From Azolla caroliniana (taxonomy: Eukaryota > Polypodiophyta): a stretch of DNA of 64,000 bases. This document shows positions 9,708-20,955 of the stretch, in pieces. How positions within the stretch are numbered: the first letter of the stretch is position 1; every line of letters begins with the position of its first letter. The DNA is taken from NCBI GenBank assembly GCA_043228905.1, contig JBHGNT010000002.1, positions 22,568,001 to 22,632,000 on the forward strand, written 5' to 3'. The translations under genes were made by a program, and so were the position numbers. A model generated the notes under the pieces. It did no database searches. It saw only the letters and a list, made by a program, of their open reading frames with translations, and was not told the DNA's origin.

Positions 9708-9880
9708 AGTTGGGAATAAAGGGCCATCGTGCACACTTTTGAGTTGTATATACATAATATCTAAAAACCAAAAAAAGAGGTACACTCTTTTGTACCCAAG
9801 ACAACGTGCATCTCTCTCTCTCACTTAGACTCTCTCCCTCTCTGTTTTTGACCTAAACCCTAATCCTCGTGCTGCCTTCA
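9708..9880 (+). repeat. Copia A 3' LTR
   Basis: 173 bp; differs from the 5' LTR by loss of about 36 bp and roughly five substitutions, including the first base (AGTTGGG for TGTTGGG). It is preceded by the purine-rich AGGTGGGAG. Confidence 0.9.
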
Positions 9881-9885
9881 AACAT

Positions 9886-10096
9886 GGAATATAAGTTTCG
9901 TCTTTTCTAAACTCCTATCTGTGTATTCTCTCTGTACTCGTAATTCGGGCTACGTTCATACTTAACGAGTTGTAGCCTGTGTATGATCCTTGTTCTCTTT
10001 TTTTTCCTATGTAGAAGAAGCTTCCACATAACACGGTGCCTTGACACCGATAGCCTGTGGGCTCATCAAAGGTGTTTTCCAAAGGAACGGATAACA
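9886..10096 (+). repeat. G1 5' LTR, second part
   Basis: It resumes at GAATATAAGTTTCG and ends GGATAACA, matching 19612-19822. The internal region begins at 10097, with TTTGGCACGCTCGG near 10100 in the place of a primer-binding site; the tRNA could not be assigned. Confidence 0.92.
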
Positions 10097-10287
10097 CAAT
10101 TTGGCACGCTCGGTTATAGCTGTGAGATCACAGCGAACTACGTTGAAGGCAACCTTCAGCTGCCATTACGGCGCCCAATCGCACCAAGCGGTCTCGGCCA
10201 TCTGGCCGACGCCCTGAGCCAATCGAAGGAACTTCCGACTCGGCGGTCGCGGACCAGTCTTTCCAAGAAATATCGGAGGCTCACCGG

Positions 10288-11690
10288 TTGCAATCCTCGC
10301 CACCGGCTACTCGGTCGCGAGTTGATTCCATACCAACCTCTCCACCAAGCCCTCTAGAGGTCACCCACCCTGACCTTAACCCTTTTCCGGTTTTACTGGA
10401 AGATCCCAAATTCGATACCATGTCGTATCCTTACTCACGATACACCAACCGCCCCGACGCAGAGTCGCACATCCGTGCCTTCGTGTCCACTTGGCAGGCC
10501 AACCACTCAGCACAACGACTCTCGCATGCCGAAATCGACGCAGAGTTTACGCTATCCCTCGATGGACCAACTGCGCGATGGTATTCTCGCCTCGATGCAG
10601 GGGAGTGTGTCACCTTCCATGACATTCGCACGCAGTTCGTAGAACTATTCCATCGCGAGGTACCCAAACAAAAATTGCTTCGACAATTCTTTTCCATGCG
10701 ACAAGAACCGCACGAGACAGTCGCACAGTTCACGATTCGGTTCTGGGATCTCTATAGACAAGTGGCCGACGATGTCTCTGCATAGCACATTTCGGACGCA
10801 TTCTTGTCTAGCTTACAGGAGCCTCTACGGACGACTCTCGCACTTACTAATTTTGCCAACCAAACGATCGAGCAAGTCATAGCGCGCGTCCTCGCCCTCG
10901 ATCGGACTCAGCAAAGCACGACTTTCTCTATGAGTTCACTACAAAGCGCCCTTCCCTAGGAGGACAATCGCTTCCGCCAAGCCCTCCAATGCACAGTTTG
11001 CTCGAGATCGGGCCATCTGGCCACAGTGTCCTCACCGGCCACAGTGTCCGATCTGCCAGTCCCGATCTCACATTGTTGAGCAATGTGAATACAATATGCT
11101 CAACCGCACAATGACGGCCCCGGTTCGCCAGATCGAACCTAGGGATACATACTCTCGTCAGGACGAGCGACAATCCTATCGGAACCAGGGTAACCAATGA
11201 CCCCAATCGCTGGATAGACGGCGCCGTGACGATGATTACCGTCGGGACAACGACCATTACCGAAATGACAACTGACGGAGATCGGACAACTGTCGTGATC
11301 GCTATCACGATGACCAGTATCAAACAAACGACGATTATGATTGGGATGACCGATACGATCAGAGAAATTCCCGTAATGATCGGCGCAACTCTCACCGAGG
11401 ATCGCGCAACAACAGAAGGAATAACGACAACCGTCGTCGGGACCCCCCGCAAAATGAACCACGTAGCTCGAACACGCCATGGACCAACCCACCAACACAC
11501 GAGGCCGAGAATCAACCACACCCCCCCCCACACACACAGATCGGGCTGGCACCAACAACTCGACCGTCATTACCTGCTTCAAGTGCAACCAACTCGGTCA
11601 CTACGCTACGCAATGCCCAACAACAGACCGCTGAAAGGCTCTTGTATTATGGCCGACATGCAAAAATGTCACAACACGCAATAAAGCCCA
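10288..11690 (+). pseudogene. G1 gag, broken
   Basis: Residues from 10288 give a Retrotrans_gag domain: F-V-S-T-W-Q-A-N-H, L-D-G-P-T-A-R-W-Y-S-R-L and V-A-Q-F-T-I-R-F-W are the diagnostic blocks. A TAG at 10783 and another near 10957 interrupt it. A degenerate D/R/Y/N-rich stretch (11200-11450) precedes the Gag zinc knuckle C-F-K-C-N-Q-L-G-H-Y-A-T-Q-C at 11574-11615. The apparent plus-strand ORF of Thr/Ile-rich text at 11226-11684 is an out-of-frame reading of this region. Confidence 0.82.
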
Positions 11691-12780
11691 GGCCACCCCA
11701 TGGCACGTATAGGATGAAGTTCGGCAAGCAACCAAAGAATGGATTGATACGGCCAACAAAAACAATGTGGTGCGTATGCAAACAGAAATGGGAGATGCGA
11801 CCATCGGAGCAGCACAGTCCTCCTCACCATCCATGTTGACAGAAGATGACCAGTTGTGGGACGCCCTTACCAGTTCCAGGATCTCCTTGCCTCTACATAA
11901 ACTCTTACCACTCATGCCGTGTTTTCGGGACACCTTGCCTACACTCACGGCCAACACCCATTCCACCGCGCCACCTGTGCACCTGACCAAGCTAGGAACG
12001 GGTCCACCCCTCATGGATGCGCAGAATCCAGCCATAAAAATTATGATTAAAGGATAGGACCTGCACGGGTGCATAATCGATGGCGGTCTGTCGTGAATGT
12101 CATCAACGAGGCTACCTGTCATAAACTTGGCCTGAATCAATGGGAACCTTGCCCCTTTTGGCTTCGGATGGCTGACACACGATCGGTTCGCCCCATCGGA
12201 TTAATCCGCCACCTCGACTTTACTCTAGGAGGCCACATGTTCACTATCTCGGCCGTTGTATTACGACTCGAAGCATAAGGGGCTTACCCAATGTTACTGG
12301 GTAGACCATGGTTGCGCACATCAAATATCAAACAACATTGGCAGCGCAACATGATCTCGTTTCGCCAAGGAAAGACCAAGGTTCGGATCATAACTGAAGA
12401 ACGCGTAACCACGCCCCACAATACCTCGCCGTTATATGCGGAAGGGGTGCACATGCTCGATGGGTTAGCTGATGATGAGGTGGATGACTTCCTAGAAGAC
12501 CATCCCACTATCATACCTCTCTTCGAAATCGACGCCATGTCGGCCGTCGGCACACCTCTAGACGAGGAGGTCACGGAGAATACACCTCCCCAGAATGAGC
12601 CTTATCCAACCACCATCACAGAATTACGACACGCTCGGGACGCTTTTGAACATGAACTCGCCATCTCCCAACGGGTGAAGGCATCAATGCTCGAAACATT
12701 GAACCTCGGTTCGGACGAGAACCCTCGCACCCTACAGATTGCTAATAACTTACCAACCGACGAATGAGCAACCCCCTCAG
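11691..12780 (+). pseudogene. G1 protease region
   Basis: A retropepsin-like block follows gag: C-I-I-D-G-G near 12075 is in the active-site position (D-G-G variant seen in Tat/Athila-type elements), with a small insertion right after it. Then come V-N-V-I-N-E-A-T-C-H-K-L-G-L, the flap-side region G-G-H-M-F-T-I-S-A-V-V and L-L-G-R-P-W-L-R near 12290. Stops at 12056 and 12276 break it. The rest (12300-12767) is an open, acidic linker leading into RT. Confidence 0.72.
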
Positions 12781-13720
12781 ACACTTACTCACCGATTACC
12801 AGGATGTATTCACATGGTCTTACACGGATATGAAGGATTTGGACCCTCAATACTACCAACACCAGATCCATCTTCTCCCTGACGCTCGGCCAATTCAGCA
12901 AAGACAATACTAGATGAACCCCAATTATGCAGCTAAGGTCTAGGAAGAAATAGACAAGCTCCTCTGAGTCGGGTTCAAACGACCTATAAAACGCGCCACA
13001 TGGTTAAGCCCAATCGTAGTCGTCCCCAAGAAAAATGGGAAAATCTGAGCCTGCGTCGACTACTGCAAGCTTAATGCTGCAACGGTCACGGATGGATTCC
13101 CGCTCCCATTCATGGATAACGTTCTCGACACAGTGGCAGGTCACGAATGCTACAACTTTCTAGACGGGTTCAATGGTTACAACCAAATCAGAGTGCACCC
13201 GGATGATCAGGAGAAAACAACATTTGTCACGGAATGGGGTGTTTTCGTGGCAGAATTAATGATGTTCAGTTTAAAAACGGCGCCGGCAACGTTCTAGCGC
13301 ACCATCACCGAAATTTTTAACGAGTATATCCCGGCGTTCATGCAAGTCTTTCTCGATGACTTCGCCATATATGGTCACCGATTGGAACACATGACCAAGT
13401 TATGTCTCTGTCTTTATCGATGTCGCTAGGCCCGGTTAAGTTTAAACCTGGCAAAATGCACGTTCTTGGTCACAAGCGGCAACCTACTCGGGCACATCAT
13501 CAGTCAAGAAGGTATCGCCATGGACCCGGATAAAGTACAAGCCATCCTAAATGCCCCCACACCCTCAAACGCAAAAGGTCTCAGCCGATTTCTGGGACAA
13601 ATCAAATGGCACAGCCGGATGATACACCACCTGGCCGATTTCGCGACAACACTACACACGACGGTGCATTGAGTCCCCTTTCAATGGACTTCAATCGAGG
13701 ATGAGGCTTACCAAGATTTG
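12781..13720 (+). pseudogene. G1 reverse transcriptase, many stops
   Basis: RT blocks are in order: D-Y-Q-D-V-F-T-W near 12797, S-P-I-V-V-V-P-K-K-N-G-K, C-V-D-Y-C-K-L-N, F-L-D-G-F-N-G-Y-N-Q-I near 13160, F-L-D-D-F-A-I-Y at 13349-13372 in the place of Y-x-D-D, and the connection block S-R-F-L-G-Q-I-K-W-H near 13585. At least seven stops (near 12912, 12942, 12965, 13048, 13297, 13429, 13670) interrupt it. Several sit where Arg or Gln codons are expected, consistent with C-to-T decay of methylated DNA. Confidence 0.85.
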
Positions 13721-14545
13721 AAATTAATGCTCTCGCATGCCCCAGTTATACAGCCCCCGATATGGTCGAAACCTTTTCACGTGTTCGTGGACGCATCAGA
13801 TATCACCATTGGGAGCGCACTTATGCAATGCATGCCCCCAATTTGGTATCGGCCAGTGTATTATGCTAGCCGACGTCTCTCAGCCGCGGAAAAGAACTAT
13901 TCAACCACTGAACGAGAGGCCCTCGGTATGATCTACAACATCAATAAATTTCGGCATTACCTCTTAAGCCGAAAATTCACATTTCACGTCGATCACTCGA
14001 CCCTCCTTTACCTTGTCAATAAATAGACCTTGACAGGTCGACTAGCTCGATGGATGCTCCTGTTACAAGAGTTTGATTTTCATATACAGTATCGACCTGG
14101 AGTCCAACACGCCATCGTTGACTACCTAAACCGCCTCGAGTCAGGACACCCTGCCGAGTCCACATATGACGATTTACCCGATGCCGGCCTATTTCATCTC
14201 ACAACGCTGCCAAACGACAAAGAAGATGAATGGATCACGGAGATGACCCATTTCCTTAGTATTGGCCTGCCTCCCGATCACATGGCCCTCGATGTGCGGA
14301 AACGACTCGCAGTACGTAGCCGAAACTTTTGTCTCATTTTCGACATCCTCTACCACAAAGGCTCGGACGGAATATGGTGTCGGGCAATTCAACAATTCGA
14401 GAAGAAGGCCATCCTCCAAGAGGCCCACCTAGGAATCGTCGATGGACACTACGTCGGAGAGTCCACGGTAAGGAAAGTATGGCAGAGTGGGTTATGGTGG
14501 CCTACAATGAAAAAGGATGCCCACGAGTTCTGTCGCTAGTGTGAC
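13721..14545 (+). pseudogene. G1 RNase H and integrase N-terminal zinc finger
   Basis: RNase H shows F-V-D-A-S-D-I-T-I-G near 13783, Y-S-T-T-E-R-E-A-L-G and F-H-V-D-H-S-T-L. A TAG at 14024 separates it from R-L-A-R-W-M-L-L-L-Q-E-F-D-F. The integrase HHCC finger follows: E-A-H-L-G-I-V-D-G-H-Y near 14425 and C-R-stop-C-D-L-C-Q, with a TAG between the cysteines at 14537-14539. Confidence 0.83.
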
Positions 14546-15450
14546 TTGTGCCAACGGTTGGAATAACCGATGGAACAAGCTCGAATGCCACACCAACCCA
14601 TTCTTCCATTGGAACCATTTCAAAAATGGGGGTTAGATTTTGTGGGACCCTTCAAACCAGCCGCAGCCCGAAGCAATAATAAGTATATCATCGTGGCCAC
14701 GGAATACTGCACAAAATGGGTCGAGGCAAAGGCTTTACGAGACAACACAACAACATCTTTGGTGCCGTTATGGATGCCCAATTGAGCTCGTTAGTGACCA
14801 AGGTGGGCAGTTTATAAACCATATGATACGCGAGCTTACGACACACTACGCGGTTACATAAGAAAAGTACACCATACTACTTGCAGGCAAACGGATTGGC
14901 AGAATCGACTAACAAAATTCTCCAAAAAATCCTGAAGAAGATCGTCAACGAGAACCGCACCGATTGGGATGATAAGCTCCAGAGTGCACTATGGGCTTAT
15001 CACACTACATTCAAAACGAGCATTCAATCCACCCCCTTTCGGATGGCTTTTGGTCTCGAAGCCGTTATGCCCATCGAGTTCCAAGTTCCGAGTCTCCGAG
15101 TTCAAGTTAAAGCACAGCTCCCCGAGGCCCAATCCGAACAATTGAGGCTGGAACAACACCTCGAACTTGGTGAGGACCGAGTAGCGAGCATGACCCAACT
15201 TGAACAGTGCCAACGACAATAGAAAGCCTTTGTGAACCGACATCGGAAAGGATTGGAACAAGAAGTGACCATAGGCAAACCGGTCCTTGTTTTCCAGACA
15301 CGACTCGGTGCTATGCCAAGAAAGTTATGATTTCGATGGACCGGCCCCTTCTGGATTATTGACGAGTTTAATGGCAAGTTCCAGCTCGGCACCCTCGCCG
15401 GGGAAATTGTCAAAACCTGGGTGAATGGATTCCGACTGCGACCGTACTAG
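14546..15450 (+). pseudogene. G1 integrase core and C-terminus
   Basis: The catalytic blocks are W-G-L-D-F-V-G-P-F (first Asp), V-S-D-Q-G-G-Q-F after a frameshift near 14760 (second Asp), and N-G-L-A-E-S-T-N-K near 14890 (Glu). They are followed by L-W-A-Y-H-T-T-F-K-T-S and P-F-R-M-A-F-G-L-E-A. The C-terminal domain ends F-R-L-R-P-Y and a stop at 15448-15450, the usual end of pol. Internal stops occur near 14566, 14859 and 15220. Confidence 0.85.
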
Positions 15451-15748
15451 GGAAATACCCAAACCAACCCTTTCCCCGAATCTCACGACACGGACAATGC
15501 CATGAAGGAGGCCACGTGTCCCCCTCGGTAAGAACCCACCAACATTCCAAAGCGTACATTAGGTAGGATTAGGCATAGTTTTAGCAATTAGTTAGTTCCA
15601 CCTAAACCACCTACCACATCACCCAAATAACGTCATGTTAGAGGCACACACTAGTCACTTTCACATTCACTTAAGTATTTAAAGGCACATGCACAACATC
15701 CAAGGCACAACACTAACTCCCTAGGACACGTGGCCATAATATCCTATT

Positions 15749-18679
15749 ATGGCATCCACAACCAAGAATCTCCAGGCTCCTCTTCATGCACAAAACCCTA
15801 GGCTTTCGCTAAAAAACAGTTACCCCAAACACACCCCACACACAGATGTTTTCTTGCACACCCAACCTTCATCGCTCACATGCTCTCAAGCCTCCTCTCG
15901 CTCTCAGCGCTTTCATCGCTCCCACCGCTCTTGCTCACAAGCCCTCTCTTGTCCTCGTAGCCCCTTTGTTGCACCACAACCATCTCCTTCCCTCACTCTG
16001 TCTCGGTCTGGTCTCATCCTCCTTCCCCAATCTTCCACACAACAGAACCCCGAGTCCATTATGCCTCTTGCAGCTTCACAGGAAACCCGCTCCTGGCTTC
16101 AGGAACGAGGATTGGGTGGTTATTTAAAGGTGATCGATGCCCCTGCACACCCTGATGCCCAAGTGGTTGCACGCCGAATCCACCCGGACACAGTCACCAA
16201 CAATATGATTCGTGTTGCCTTGGACCTGAAGCGAGGAGGTGATCATGAAGTTGAGATTCCCCCTTCCACGACCTTGAAGGAATACTTTGGTGCGTATTCC
16301 ATATCTGGTAAGGCCTATCGCACCTACGAAGGATCCAACAAGGCATTCAGAGAAATCGCTCGCATCTTGATGGAGTACGCGTTCGTGCATACCAACCCTA
16401 CAAGTATGACACAGAACAAAGCGGCAATCATTATCAGTGCATACGAGGGAAACAAAATCGATTGGGGAATCATCACAAGCGAAGGAGTCCATGCGGCGCT
16501 CGAATCCTTCCAAACCGGTAAGCGTTTGTTGCCTGTGATCAATAACTTCCTCATAGTCCTCTACCCACCCCCTCCAGGTTCCCCTCGTCGCATCCTGACC
16601 TCTCCACCACCACCAGGGAAACAAAGGGAGAAGATTTTGGCGATAACCTAGGAAGAATGGGAAGACCCCTCGCCTTCTCCACCTCCCTCAAGTGGCGATA
16701 ACCCCACTTCCGCCTCGGCACCACCCCCACCAAAAACACAGAGACAACGGGCAGTAACAGCGATCCGTGTCAAATGGAACGAGGCTGAGGAGCCCTTCCC
16801 CGAGGATGTCACCATACGCCAGAAACCGCCAAGGACATTAATGACCTCTCTGCAACCGAGCCCACGACCCACAAGCCAGCAGCTCTCGGCCATTCGACAG
16901 CAAAAGAGGAAACAGGCCGAGGAGCCAACACCACTGGCCCCAGACGCACATGAGTAGCCGCAAAAAAGATGCCACATCATTCGAGAGGCAATCACAGAAA
17001 CCGAGGGCGACCATCATCAGAAATCAAAGGAGGCCAGCCCCACCTCCACGAACATGGTACCGGCGGAGTCATGGCTCCAAGTCGGTACGATCGAGCATGG
17101 ACAAACCGCGCAGATATTAGAGGAGGAAGTCCTCGGTTACAAAGATCTCCTCGCGGATGCATACGAGTTCAATGCATTACTTCGACTGGGCACAACATAT
17201 GAGTTAATGAATTTCCTCGCGCGCACCCAAGTAGTTGTCCCCCCTTGTATGGCCGAGGAGCACGCCGAAGCAAAGATGATTCAACGCGCTCTAATGCGTG
17301 AAATCGAACCTCACGAGGATTGAGCCTTATAGAAGATAGGACGGAAGAAGCAAGTACGGAATGCTTTGCTCCTTATGGAACTACCGGATCTGAACATGGC
17401 CTTAGTCGAGGCATATCGCAACTTGCACCACACTACTCGGGCAGCCAAGGATATGGTGCGATGTATCAAAACGGCGCATCAGCAAGCTAAACGGGCTACC
17501 GAATTATGGCAAGCTGTCGAGGAGAAACTGGCGGCATTCAAGCAGCAACACCTCAAACAACCGCCCTTAAGCCTCCCTGCGCCGAGTGACATTGTCTCAC
17601 CAGCCACTCTTCCGAACCCGAGCCCGAGTGCTGAAGGTACCGATGCACACAAGGACGACACGGCCCACCCCAAGGTAGCCACTACCGAGGCCAGCACAAT
17701 GATGGACTCGGTACAGACAAGTGAGCCATCGCCACGGGCAGATATCAGCCCGCACCCCCAAACCAACCAAGCCTCCACGCAAACGCCACCACCCCCGGTC
17801 GTCATGGAACGATCAACACAGACAGACGGGGAGCCCTCGCCCCAAATCCAGCAAGCGGCAACCCAGACAGGGCCTCCCCTTCGGGACTACCAGGAAGAGA
17901 TTCATGCCCAGATCGCTCTGGCCGATTTGGCAGAACAGAACCACAACAACATTCTTGCCCAACTACGGGAACAAGCCGCGAGCTGCGAAGCGAACCTCAA
18001 GCGATTGCTTGCTGAAAGGTCGGCCGCACTTGAAGCACAAGAACGAGAGGTGATGACCCTCCAGGTCTCTATCACTGAGGCTAAAGAACGTTTCATCAAA
18101 GAAACCGAGTGGAATAGCCAACGGGAACAAGAGCTCTTCGCAGACAACCAGGAATTACGACGTCATCAAAGAGCCTTACAGGACATGGCCAACGAACATA
18201 TGCAAAAGTGGAGGATCTCGGAGGAGCAACGAGCAAAAATTTCCGATGCATATCACCAGTTGCAAACCGAGTACATCGCCGTCAGAGAACAACATCGGGA
18301 CGCTTGGCGACAGGAAATGGACAAAACTGTAGCTCAGCTCACCAACCGTTATGAGCAAACCATTGCGCTCATCACTGAAAAAGCAAAAGATAATCAAGCT
18401 ACTTTAGCACTCTTCGCCCACAAAAGCCAAGCAAAAGCCAAAGCCGCAAGGGAGGTAATGGAAGTTCACCTCGCTAGCATCGGCATGGACGATACCAAAA
18501 TCAAGATCCTAATCAACAAGTATCGCCAGCAATTCACCACGAAGATCAAAGAAGCGCGTGGTCAGCCCAAGCCGCGGACCTACACATACTACGCGCGGAT
18601 GCCGAGAACCGACGGAAGGAGGGCCGAGGGTTTTACAAGATGGATGACACCAGCATCCAGACCCTCCGTGAAGACTTAA
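15749..18679 (+). pseudogene. G1 extra ORF downstream of pol (about 980 codons, four stops)
   Basis: The open stretches 15749-16651, 16652-16957, 17054-17323 and 17366-18679 are all in one reading frame, separated only by stops at 16649, 16957, 17321 and 17330. One ancestral protein is therefore likely. Visible layout: a Ser/His/Pro-rich N-terminus; a globular part (about 16060-16610) with R-S-W-L-Q-E-R-G-L-G-G-Y-L and F-R-E-I-A-R-I-L-M-E-Y-A; a proline-rich basic linker; a short helical part (17100-17300); a Pro/Thr/Gln linker; and a long coiled coil (17880-18540). It lies on the sense strand between integrase and the 3' LTR, where Tat-clade elements carry accessory ORFs. Function is unknown. 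Confidence 0.7.
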
Positions 18680-19010
18680 CGGAGGAATATCATACCTTGG
18701 CAACATCCCACACCACGGCCATCGAGAAACTCTTGGAGGAATTCAACGACGATCTAATGGTGTTTCGTTTAGAAGCCGAAGCGTACGAGGAGGAACGACT
18801 CGCTACCGGGAGTCACAGAGCTCCCACCACCACCGAGCAAGGAACCGAGTCACTCCCCACGGCAGCTCGATCGGAGGAACCTACCCCTACCGACCTCCAC
18901 ATCCCAACCGAGTCACTCCCCACGGCAGCTCGACCAGAGGAACTTGCCCCTACCAACCTCCACATCCCAACCGAGCCCACTCACCATGGCAGTTAGACCG
19001 GAGGAACCTG
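18640..19010 (+). pseudogene. G1 extra ORF C-terminal part with 21-residue repeats
   Basis: It overlaps the end of the preceding frame by 40 bases in another frame, so it is probably the same protein after a frameshift. It starts with a short helical segment (E-E-Y-H-T-L-A-T-S-H-T-T-A-I-E-K), then the repeat T-E-S-L-P-T-A-A-R-x-E-E, and stops at 18994. Pro/Thr-rich text continues in broken form to about 19200. Confidence 0.55.
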
Positions 19011-19033
19011 CCCCATAGACCTCCACATCCCAC
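18844..19033 (+). repeat. 63-bp coding tandem repeat, three copies
   Basis: Unit starts are at 18844, 18907 and 18970, each beginning ACCGAG; the third unit is 62 bp, which breaks the frame. It encodes a 21-residue acidic Pro/Thr repeat. Confidence 0.92.
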
Positions 19034-19326
19034 CGGAGCCACAGACTATAACCCCGACCCTGCCTGAATCGGTCCCAACAGAGGAGGGCACACATGACGA
19101 CACCGCCATCCCCGACTCGGCAACACAACCTCCATCACCAACCCCACCTGCCGAGCAGCCAGCCCACCCACGCCCCCGAGGATATCCTCAGCATATTGGA
19201 AGAGGAATAAAACCAACCTATAAGCCCTCGTAGGAATGGGCAATTTTTGTAATTTGTGTTGTTTTGCCAAATCCATGGTGAACCGTGGGTCCGACGAACA
19301 AAGTCTTGTCCCACGGGCGTGCCAGG

Positions 19327-19822
19327 TGTTGTCCATAGGGCAGAAATATAAATTAGTTAAATGTAATACGCCGGTAGGTAAGGCGAGTAGGTAAGGAAGG
19401 TAGAGTTAGGAAAACGCCAAGTTTCGAGCCTCACAGTCAGCCGACCGCTTGGCTCCGTATGAAGAAAAAGTATATAAACCGAGGTCTGCGTACCTCGGCA
19501 AGGGGAGAGATACCTAGATCATTCTGAGCGAGAGTAATATCATAGGAGCAAGCTCTGTACGTACTGTTTCCGGCTGAGGCCGAGTACTGTAATCACTGTA
19601 AGCTTTATCATGGAATATAAGTTTCGTCTTTTCTAAACTCCTATCTGTGTATTCTCCCCGTACTCGTAATTCGGGCTACGTTCATACTTAACGGGTTGTA
19701 GCCCGTGTACGATCCTTGTTCTCTTTTTTTCCCCGTGTAGAAGAAGCTTCCACGTAACACGGTCCCTTGATACCGATAGCCTGTGGGCTCATCGAAGGTG
19801 TTTTCCAAAGGAACAGATAACA
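19327..19822 (+). repeat. G1 3' LTR
   Basis: 496 bp, TGTTGTCC...GATAACA, uninterrupted. It is the reference that shows where copia A cut the 5' copy. It is followed by the target duplication TATTT at 19823-19827. The TATA and hairpin unit is at 19471-19498. Confidence 0.94.
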
Positions 19823-19827
19823 TATTT

Positions 19828-20867
19828 GACCATCAACATCGATTGCAGGTCGAAGAAGGACGATGGCTTCTCCCGGGTGCAAATTACTGTCCGGAATTGC
19901 TCGTACCGTTGTGATAGACCACCGAGGCAGATCTGGACCATCTCGTCACCCACTGCCACCTTGATGGACCCGAGCGCATCACAGATCTCCTTGATCTTGA
20001 TGGTGTAGTCGGTAACCAACATGTCCCGTTGCCGGATACTATTGAGCTCTTGTCGGAGCTACAACTTCCGAGCCATGGTACTCGCGGCGAAAATCTTCTA
20101 GAAATTTTCCCAGGCCTCCTTTGGTGACTTTGTTTGTCTGATGTAGTTGAGCATTTGGGCATGCACACAAGGCGCGAGGCAATACAATACTCTACTCACT
20201 CCTTGCTCCCATGTTGGGAAGTCCTTGTGTGCCAAATCCGACGCTGCTACATTTGCTCTTTCCACGTAGCTCCAGTATTCGTGCCCCAACAGGTACTAAT
20301 GTCACATTCTAGACTTGAACCTCTTAACTTTTAACACATAGTACATTGTGTTGTGTTAACCATATGGAAAGTCTTGTGAACTGTCCACATTCGATTGTGA
20401 ACTTGAATATATATTGTAGAGTCTAGTGTATAGTACATTCAAGAATATTCTTGTCGTTAATATATTCTAGAATTATTCTATGGTATATTCTCGAGATATT
20501 TCTCGAGTATATTCTAGAGATATTCAATCTTAGAACATGTATAAATACTTCTAACCTCCTTGATCCCTTTCAAGGGATTCAACGCCAGTCATTGACACAT
20601 CAATCTAGTATTCTTGTTTTGCCTCATCTTTGTCTCCTTGATCTTTATTTCTATCTTCATGCCCTCATGTCACTCACAACATCTAGAGTTCCTAGCCTCG
20701 TCACATCTAGCTCCAAGTTCATCCGTTGCTCATAGCCCCATCATCTGTGCTCCGTCCTAGTCCGCGCTTGGTGTGTTTATGACAACTAGTGCATTTTATA
20801 CGACCAGGACACATAGTTACTCCGGTCGAGCTATTCTGTAGGAAGCAGATCGCCATGCTTCTATCCA
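19828..20867 (-). pseudogene. Copia C gag, interrupted
   Basis: On the minus strand the Gag starts near 20860 with S-N-Y-V-S-W-S-Y-K-M-H, is interrupted by a solo LTR at 20300-20784, and continues Y-L-L-G-H-E-Y-W-S-Y-V-E-R-A, then W-E-N-F, R-K-L, L-R-Q-E-L-N-S-I-R-Q-R and F-F-D-L-Q-S-M-L-M-V. At 19828 it is cut by gypsy G1; the next residues (E-N-H-T-S-G-L-R) appear at 4732 and below. The pattern is the UBN2 Gag of copia. Stops and the two insertions make it non-functional. Confidence 0.82.
20300..20784 (+). repeat. Solo LTR inserted in copia C gag
   Basis: 485 bp with ends TGTCA...TGACA and near-identical flanking 5-mers ACTAA (20295-20299) and ACTAG (20785-20789). Removing it joins W-S-Y-K-M-H to Y-L-L-G-H-E-Y-W in one frame apart from one TAG, which confirms both edges. 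A TATA box (TATAAATA near 20538) on the plus strand gives the orientation. Upstream of it are TTC/GAA heat-shock-element-like words (20438-20450, 20465-20472, 20488-20515). Confidence 0.85.
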
Positions 20868-20955
20868 TATCTTTCTTCTCTCTTCTGTTCTTTACCGGTG
20901 ATTAGGTTTTGTCCGTTTTGAGCAGTTGTCGGCATTAGAGGTTCTCAACCCTCGT

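Larger units (their letters stand above)
5024..9880 (+). mobile_element. Copia A, nested in the G1 5' LTR
   Basis: This is a Ty1/copia element of 4857 bp with LTRs at 5024-5232 and 9708-9880, a tRNA-iMet primer-binding site at 5236, and gag, protease, integrase, RT and RNase H in that order. The flanking 5-mers TCATG (left) and ACATG (right) are a target duplication with one change; removing the element restores the G1 LTR seen intact at 19600-19620. There are at least five frameshifts and two in-frame stops, so the copy is inactive. Confidence 0.93.
4738..19822 (+). mobile_element. Ty3/gypsy element G1 (Tat-like), complete with nested copia
   Basis: This LTR retrotransposon spans about 15.1 kb and is flanked by a perfect 5-bp target duplication TATTT at 4733-4737 and 19823-19827. 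Its LTRs are 4738-10096 (split by copia A) and 19327-19822 (496 bp). The internal order is gag, protease, RT, RNase H, integrase, then a long extra ORF before the 3' LTR. That order defines Ty3/gypsy, and the extra ORF after integrase is typical of the Tat/Athila clade. I count roughly twenty LTR differences by eye, mostly transitions. Every coding region has stops, so the copy is dead. It landed in the gag of copia C: joining the two flanks restores the copia Gag frame. Confidence 0.93.

Noticed and set aside
11226-11684. 152-codon Thr/Ile-rich plus-strand ORF and the matching Val/Ile-rich minus-strand ORF at 10928-11533
   Set aside because: Both are out-of-frame readings of the repetitive D/R/Y/N-rich part of the G1 gag; the true frame shows the zinc knuckle at 11574-11615.
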